DNA of 6,681 bases from JBNJEM01 sp051745935 (GTDB lineage Bacteria > Planctomycetota > Planctomycetia > Pirellulales > Pirellulaceae), in NCBI GenBank assembly GCA_051745935.1, contig JBNJEM010000450.1, forward strand, positions 1-6,681, read 5' to 3'. The number at the start of each line of letters is the position of its first letter. Within the stretch, counting starts at the first letter, position 1. Position numbers and translations under genes: made by a program. This document shows positions 5,917 through 6,681 of the stretch, in pieces. The notes under the pieces were generated by a model that saw nothing but the letters and a program-made list of their open reading frames with translations, was not told the DNA's origin and made no database searches.

Positions 5917-5944
5917 ATCATATAAGAGGTGTGTTTCCCACCAA
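5917..5944 (-). promoter_or_regulatory. candidate promoter for the O-methyltransferase/propeller operon
   Basis: On the - strand a -35 box TTGGTG (5944-5939) and a -10 box TATGAT (5922-5917) are 16 nt apart. Transcription would start near 5910 and give a leader of roughly 120 nt containing the 5833-5873 hairpin. Confidence 0.4.
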
Positions 5945-6018
5945 GGCACTGGGATTTCTGCCGGGCGGGAACGTGGAAACAAAGCCGAGGCGTCATATCC
6001 CGCGCGGCGCAGGGATTC

Positions 6019-6059
6019 TGGTGCAGTGTCTAGCGACTTCAGCCGGCGTGGTGCAGTGT
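6019..6059. repeat. 11-bp direct repeat at the pseudogene break
   Basis: TGGTGCAGTGT occurs at 6019-6029 and again at 6049-6059, a 30-nt period. It spans the place where the DUF4185-like coding similarity begins and may mark the deletion or a small duplication. Confidence 0.5.
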
Positions 6060-6382
6060 TTGCGAATGCCGGGAAATGCTACCGCTCCTCGGTCAGCTAT
6101 CAGCCGGGCTTGAAACGCTGTTTCTGGTGCCAGACGGGCGAAGGCGAGGACACGCGTTTCGCTGGCGGGCTGGCAATCTACGACGCTCCCGAGCCCTGGG
6201 GCCCCTGGACGACGGCCTACCAGACCGACCGCTGGGACATCGGCCCGGGTGAAACCTCCTGCCTGCCGGTCAAATGGATGCGGCCCGACAACCGTACCGT
6301 CTACCTGGTCTTCTCCGGTAACGACCACTTTTCAGTCCGAAAAGGAGTGTTGGAGATGCGTTCAGGGATCACTCCACAATAA
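6044..6382 (+). pseudogene. 3' remnant of a DUF4185-like exported protein
   Basis: About 112 codons encode what looks like the C-terminal end of a larger exported planctomycete/verrucomicrobial protein related to DUF4185 or glycoside-hydrolase-like propellers. Recognisable blocks are RRGAVFANAGKCYRSSVSY, KRCFWCQT, GGLAIYDAPEPWGPWTT, WDIGPGETSCLPVKWM and TVYLVFSGNDHFSVRKGVLEM, followed by TAA. The block reads cleanly to its stop without frameshifts, but nothing before about 6044 fits the family. The only upstream in-frame ATG (5903) has no ribosome site and lies over the - strand promoter. Relatives are, from memory, about 400 residues or more, so this is a 5'-truncated gene rather than a short one. 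The 11-bp direct repeat TGGTGCAGTGT (6019-6029 and 6049-6059) lies at the point where similarity begins. The family name is from memory of the motif pattern and is less sure than the truncation. Confidence 0.55.
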
Positions 6383-6626
6383 CTTCCGAAGTTCAATGTG
6401 CCTTCGAATCGTCCGGCACACTCGCCTTGCGGTTAAACAACGGAGCCAGGTCCTGGAGATTCTGTAGCAATAACCCAAACATTTTGCGTCAGACGGCTAA
6501 AATGTCACCACGCTGCAACGATTGCTCACACACTCGCTCTCCTCCCTTAGTAGAGAACTGTATTGTGTACGAGGGTTCAGTTAGGATCTGTTAAGAAATA
6601 ACTGTCTGATTTAAGGGATTCCAGTG
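6383..6626. other. non-coding stretch
   Basis: I see no gene here. The sequence becomes richer in AT. CAGTTA (6578-6583) and TAACTG (6599-6604) form a short 6-bp inverted repeat. No terminator with a T-run and no clear promoter can be assigned. Confidence 0.4.
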
Positions 6627-6681
6627 ATGTTCCCAGTTCGGGCCAAGGGAGACTCAGGTTCCTCGCTCCATTACGGCGGTT
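6627..6681 (+). CDS. possible start of a gene cut by the window end
   Basis: ATG 6627 is preceded at 8 nt by AAGGGA (6613-6618), a reasonable ribosome site, and the frame stays open for the remaining 18 codons (MFPVRAKGDSGSSLHYGG). That is too short to identify, and there is no signal-peptide character in what is visible. It is listed only because of the ribosome site. Confidence 0.2.
   Translation, partial: MFPVRAKGDSGSSLHYGG

Noticed and set aside
5886..5982. Longer N-terminus for the methyltransferase (start at 5982)
   Set aside because: It has no ribosome site and the added 65 residues cover the promoter and the palindromic hairpin; the internal ATG 5787 has GGGAG and begins a signal peptide.
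6570..6600. tRNA-like T-loop (GGTTCAGTTAGG)
   Set aside because: No acceptor or anticodon stems can be formed around it.
6578..6604. Insertion-sequence end suggested by CAGTTA/TAACTG
   Set aside because: The arms are only 6 bp, there is no target-site duplication and no transposase in the window.

Overview
The window looks like a chromosomal segment of a planctomycete, probably of the Rhodopirellula/Pirellulales type. The evidence is indirect: moderate GC, roughly the mid-50s to 60 percent by eye; every substantial protein starts with an export signal; there is a cysteine-poor, RNI-like leucine-rich-repeat protein, an exported RraA-family enzyme, and a fragment of an exported protein family I associate with Planctomycetota and Verrucomicrobiota; and GC-rich palindromic repeats lie between genes. 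No rRNA, tRNA, CRISPR array, transposase or phage gene is visible.

Layout. Positions 1-236 are a very GC-rich, palindrome-rich block (REP-like) with no convincing gene. A leucine-rich-repeat protein is encoded on the + strand (474-1421). Positions 1422-1994 are a convergent intergenic region with three stem-loops and a doubtful reading frame. Three genes then run on the - strand, in transcription order: an exported SAM-dependent O-methyltransferase (5787-5101), an exported beta-propeller protein (5047-3071) and an exported RraA-like aldolase/decarboxylase (2885-1995). In each of the three, the longest reading frame over-extends the N-terminus. A Shine-Dalgarno motif sits 6-8 nt before an internal ATG, and that ATG begins directly with a signal peptide, so I moved all three starts. 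The methyltransferase and propeller genes are 53 nt apart and are probably co-transcribed. The RraA-like gene is 185 nt further on and appears to have its own promoter, with a 12-bp perfect palindrome between promoter and start.

Upstream of the methyltransferase, on the opposite strand, lies the 3' end of a broken gene (about 6044-6382): a well-conserved C-terminal block of a DUF4185-like exported protein with no start or N-terminal domain. The last 300 bases are mostly non-coding, with one possible gene start at 6627 cut by the window edge.

How the genes may work together. The - strand set pairs a catechol-type O-methyltransferase fold with an RraA-type aldolase fold and a propeller, all with export signals. 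Catechol-type O-methylation and RraA-type (HMG/CHA) aldolase chemistry both occur in aromatic-compound metabolism, so a shared role on aromatic or oxo-acid substrates in the cell envelope is conceivable. This is inference only. The most unusual point is a SAM-dependent methyltransferase carrying a signal peptide.
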